Shown here piece by piece: positions 4,468 through 7,286 of a stretch of 7,286 bases of DNA. The stretch is from an uncultured Opitutia bacterium. Its GTDB lineage: Bacteria; Verrucomicrobiota; Verrucomicrobiia; Opitutales; Opitutaceae. The stretch is taken from contig CALFZM010000304.1 in assembly GCA_937952235.1 (NCBI GenBank), forward strand, positions 1 to 7,286, read 5' to 3'. Below the pieces are notes generated by a model. The model was not told the DNA's origin. It saw only the letters and a list, made by a program, of their open reading frames with translations, and did not search any database. A program made the position numbers and the translations under genes. Every line of letters starts with the position of its first letter. Positions within the stretch are counted from its first letter, which is position 1.

Positions 4468-7199
4468 ATTCCCCCGTTCCCCCCTCCGCCGCCACGTCAC
4501 CCATGCACTCGCTTCCGCGGATTCCGTTTCGCGCCGTGGTCTCCTGCCTCGGCGCCGCGCTGGCCTCGTCCGTCGCCGCCTCCCCGTTCGCCGACTCTGC
4601 CTCGGGCACGGGCACCGCGCTCGGCAACACGCTGAGCCAGGGCCCGGTCAAGACGCGGCCGAACGATCCGGATTGGGAGAAGGCCAAGCATACCCCGACC
4701 GGCCAGATGTTCCGCCTGCCGTTTCGCGTGCCCAAGCTCGACGACGCGAAGAACGTCGTCTCCGGCTGGGAGCTCTCCGGCCACGTGGAGGTCGGCGTGA
4801 TCGGCGGTGACGCCGACGAGCACAACGCGCAGTTCCGGATGTATCAGGACCCCGATAACGGCGCCGCGCTGAACAATTTCAGCCTGCTGCTGAAGAAGCC
4901 CGAAGGCGGGTACTTCATCGAGGCCACGGGCGGCGGCGCGGGCTGGCACGACCAGTACTACGGGCTGCAGTTCGGGCGTCGGAATCTCTGGAAGGTGAAG
5001 CTGTTCTTCAACGAGACGCCGCATGTCTTCACCGATCGTTACCGCTCGCTGTGGAACGGCATCGGCACCGGCGCCCTCACCCTGCTGCCCGGCCTCACAC
5101 CCGGCGGCACCGCCAGCACCGCCAACGACAACGCGGCGGTGACCGCTCAGCTCACCACCGGTCCGCTCACGACGCTCAGTCTCACCCGGAAGCGGGCGGG
5201 CGTCCGCGTCGAGGCCACGCTTTCGCCCACCTGGCAGGCCTACGTGAGCTATGCGCTCGAGGACAGGAAGGGCGCGCGGCCGTTCGGCGCGGTCTGGGGC
5301 AACAATCCCGGCAACGCCCCGATGGAAGTGGCCGAGCCGATCGACTACTCCACCCACGACCTGCAGGCGGGCGTGACGCACGTCAGCGGCTACAACGCCT
5401 TCAACTTCCGGGTCTCCACCTCGCTGTTCCAGAATCACATCAGTTCTTTCACGTTCGAGGAGCCGTACCGGATCGCACCGGCGGCGGGCATCACGACCGT
5501 TCCCGCCGCGGGTGCGTTCACGCAGGGGCGGATGGACCTCGCCCCCAGCAACCAGGCCTACAATGCGCGCGCGGAATACACCCGCTCGATGCCGGAATTC
5601 CACCGCAGTTATCTCACGATCGTCGCCTCCGCCGGGCGGTGGCGCCAGGACGACACGCTCCTGCCCTACAGCGTGATCCCGAACGTCAACCTGGCCAACG
5701 TGACGCTGCTGCCGGGCGGGGCGTGGGACTCGCCGGGCTCGCTCAGCCGTCCGTCGACCGGCTCCACGGTGGAGACGCGGCTGCTCGACCTCACGTACTC
5801 GATCAATCCGAGCAGCGCGCTCAATCTGAAGGCGAAGGCGCGTTACTATGAGACGGACAACGACACCGACCCGTTCCTCGCGGTGAATCCCAACGCGGTG
5901 TACACCGACGCCGATCCCGCCACGGCGGGCGCGCAGACCCGCGGCCTCACCTACGCCGGCGTCACCGGCGTCTGGGGCCGGCTGCTCAACGACGGCAGCG
6001 GCCAGTCCATCCTCTACGGCACCAACACCACGGCCGCGGGCAATGTCGCGATCCGCAGCACGCCTTACGGCGGCAAGCAGTTCAAGTTCGGCCCGAGCGC
6101 CGATTACCGGCTGAACAAGGTCTCCACCGTCAACCTGGCCCTCGACCGGGAGGTCATCGACCGCGAGTACCGCGTGCGCGACCGCACGTGGGAGGACAAG
6201 GTCAAGCTCGGCTACGTGCACCGGGGGCTCAAGCAAGCCAACCTGCGCCTCTCCTACGAGTATGGGCAGAAGCGCGGCAGCGAGTTTCGCGGCGCCAACT
6301 ACGACGACGCGTTCAGCTCCGCGATCGTGCCCATGCCCACGGCCGCCGGCGCGAACGTCACGTCGTGGGCCGTGCGCGGCAACAGCGGCATGCGCTCGCT
6401 GGAGCTTGCCGATCGCGACCAGCACGTCGTGAACCTGCGGCTCGACACGATGCTGCGCCCCAACCTCGATGCCGGCCTCTCGCTCCAGGCGCGCGAGGCG
6501 GAGTATCCGGGCACCACCTACGGCCTCACCGGCCACAGCCTGCGCTCCGCCAACCTCGACCTCAACTACCAGCCCTCGCCGCGGCAGAACGTGTACGCGT
6601 TCTACTCCTACCAGCTCGGCCGGCTCCGGCAGCACTCGATCGCCAACGCCGGCGGCGCCGCCGTGACCATTGGCGGCAACACCGCCCTCGGCACCCTCAC
6701 GCCGGCGAACGCCATCGAGCTCGGGTCGGCCCCCGGCGGCCCGGTGTTTCCGCTGGCCAATGCCTGGACCGTGCGCAGCACCGACCGCAATCACCTCGCC
6801 GGGCTGGGCCTGAAACAGCAGCTCGGAGCGGCCGCGATCCTCAACGTCGACTACACCTACTCCCTCGGTCGCACCCGCATCGGCTACACGTACAACGTGG
6901 GTGGCGCGATCAACGCCGCCAACGCCGTGTTCGCCGGCGATCGGATGCCCGACCTCGCGACCGACATCACCTACCTCGACGCCTCGCTCAGTTTCCCGCT
7001 CACGGCCCGCGTCTCGGCCCGGCTCTTCTACCGCCTCCAGCGCGAGCACATCCGCGACTGGCACTATCGCAACATCGACACCACGCCGGTCGTCCTGGGC
7101 GCCAACGCCAATGCCGTGCCGACCGTGCTCATGCTCGACGCCGGCCCGGATGATTATCGCGTCAACTGGTTCGGCGTGATGGTGCAGTACAAGCTGTGA
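4464..7199 (+). CDS. mtrB: MtrB/PioB-family decaheme-associated outer-membrane beta-barrel
   Basis: This 911-residue protein is predicted to be the outer-membrane sheath around the decaheme cytochrome. An export signal (RAVVSCLGAALASSVAA, ending near residue 40) is followed by a periplasmic lead with the family-typical FRLPFRVPKL (83-92) and the first barrel strands from GWELSGHVEVG (101-111). Alternating polar/hydrophobic strands rich in Tyr, Arg and Asn run to the C-terminal strand NWFGVMVQYKL. The mature protein has no cysteine, so the N-terminal CXXC of Shewanella MtrB is missing. It is also much longer than Shewanella MtrB (about 700 residues), with Gly/Ala/Asn/Thr-rich insertions between strands that probably form long loops. 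Two starts compete. The ATG at 4464 overlaps the cytochrome stop (ATGA), which suggests translational coupling. The ATG at 4503 (898 residues) gives a more usual 26-residue signal peptide and follows a C/T-rich tract like those before the neighbouring genes. The longer form is given here. Co-transcription with the cytochrome is nearly certain from the overlap. Confidence 0.92.
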   Translation: MNSPVPPSAATSPMHSLPRIPFRAVVSCLGAALASSVAASPFADSASGTGTALGNTLSQGPVKTRPNDPDWEKAKHTPTGQMFRLPFRVPKLDDAKNVVSGWELSGHVEVGVIGGDADEHNAQFRMYQDPDNGAALNNFSLLLKKPEGGYFIEATGGGAGWHDQYYGLQFGRRNLWKVKLFFNETPHVFTDRYRSLWNGIGTGALTLLPGLTPGGTASTANDNAAVTAQLTTGPLTTLSLTRKRAGVRVEATLSPTWQAYVSYALEDRKGARPFGAVWGNNPGNAPMEVAEPIDYSTHDLQAGVTHVSGYNAFNFRVSTSLFQNHISSFTFEEPYRIAPAAGITTVPAAGAFTQGRMDLAPSNQAYNARAEYTRSMPEFHRSYLTIVASAGRWRQDDTLLPYSVIPNVNLANVTLLPGGAWDSPGSLSRPSTGSTVETRLLDLTYSINPSSALNLKAKARYYETDNDTDPFLAVNPNAVYTDADPATAGAQTRGLTYAGVTGVWGRLLNDGSGQSILYGTNTTAAGNVAIRSTPYGGKQFKFGPSADYRLNKVSTVNLALDREVIDREYRVRDRTWEDKVKLGYVHRGLKQANLRLSYEYGQKRGSEFRGANYDDAFSSAIVPMPTAAGANVTSWAVRGNSGMRSLELADRDQHVVNLRLDTMLRPNLDAGLSLQAREAEYPGTTYGLTGHSLRSANLDLNYQPSPRQNVYAFYSYQLGRLRQHSIANAGGAAVTIGGNTALGTLTPANAIELGSAPGGPVFPLANAWTVRSTDRNHLAGLGLKQQLGAAAILNVDYTYSLGRTRIGYTYNVGGAINAANAVFAGDRMPDLATDITYLDASLSFPLTARVSARLFYRLQREHIRDWHYRNIDTTPVVLGANANAVPTVLMLDAGPDDYRVNWFGVMVQYKL

Positions 7200-7230
7200 C
7201 GGCCTGACCGCGCCGAACGTGGAGCCGTCG

Positions 7231-7286
7231 AAGGTGAAGCCGCCTGTCCCAGGCGGCTGACGTGCGACGGACCGGTCCGCAGCGGC
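7231..7286. repeat. REP/BIME-like repeat, copy 2 (runs off the right edge)
   Basis: This is a second copy of the element at 3199, in the same orientation, starting 31 bp after the barrel gene stop. About 48 of 57 aligned positions match, with one C missing from the loop. The 9-bp hairpin AGCCGCCTG-TCC-CAGGCGGCT is conserved at 7238-7258. A short extra piece, GTGGAGCCG (7219-7227), just before it resembles the left end of the unit, suggesting a partial tandem copy. The right half lies outside the window. The hairpin has no T-run behind it, so it is not a standard intrinsic terminator, but it could stabilise the 3' end of the operon mRNA. Confidence 0.75.

Noticed and set aside
3319..4500. Minus-strand open frame opposite the cytochrome
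   Set aside because: It is antisense to a gene with ten CXXCH motifs and itself has only low-complexity Arg/Ala/Val sequence.
4497..7064. Minus-strand open frame of about 855 codons opposite the barrel gene
   Set aside because: The composition is biased to Arg, Val, Gly, Ala and Glu with no recognisable family, while the opposite strand has a clear export signal and beta-barrel pattern.
7238..7258. Classical rho-independent terminator after the barrel gene
   Set aside because: The hairpin is strong but is followed by GACGTGCGAC, with no T-run, and the same hairpin occurs in the repeat at 3206-3227 where no gene ends. It is better explained as part of the repeat.

Overview
This window is GC-rich bacterial DNA holding four protein genes in two divergent blocks, with a 384-bp intergenic region between them. 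Gene content (a secreted sulfatase/esterase and an MtrAB-type porin-cytochrome pair), the high GC, the lack of Shine-Dalgarno motifs at every start and the nested palindromic intergenic repeats would fit a Verrucomicrobiota member, perhaps Opitutaceae. That assignment is inference: the window has no rRNA or other phylogenetic marker.

Left block (minus strand, 3087 to 1). A 749-residue exported protein fuses an N-terminal alpha/beta-hydrolase (esterase-like) domain to a C-terminal formylglycine-dependent sulfatase. It is followed after 60 bp by a sugar-phosphate nucleotidyltransferase-like gene that runs off the left edge. The fusion would desulfate and possibly de-esterify decorated glycans outside the cytoplasm. 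The nucleotidyltransferase is cytoplasmic and may activate a sugar phosphate. The two genes may be co-transcribed, but a shared pathway is not proven.

Intergenic region (3088-3471). It holds a nested palindromic REP/BIME-like repeat, a perfect 10-bp palindrome, a separate interrupted dyad and a long pyrimidine-rich leader before the cytochrome start.

Right block (plus strand, 3472 to 7199). A decaheme c-type cytochrome of the MtrA/DmsE family overlaps by 4 bp an MtrB/PioB-family outer-membrane beta-barrel. Together they are predicted to form a porin-cytochrome conduit that carries electrons across the outer membrane, for use of extracellular acceptors or donors such as iron minerals, humics or partner cells. 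No MtrC/OmcA-like surface cytochrome lies in the window. A second copy of the intergenic repeat starts 31 bp after the barrel gene, in the same orientation as the first, so the conduit operon is bracketed by direct copies.

No tRNA, rRNA, CRISPR array or insertion sequence was seen.
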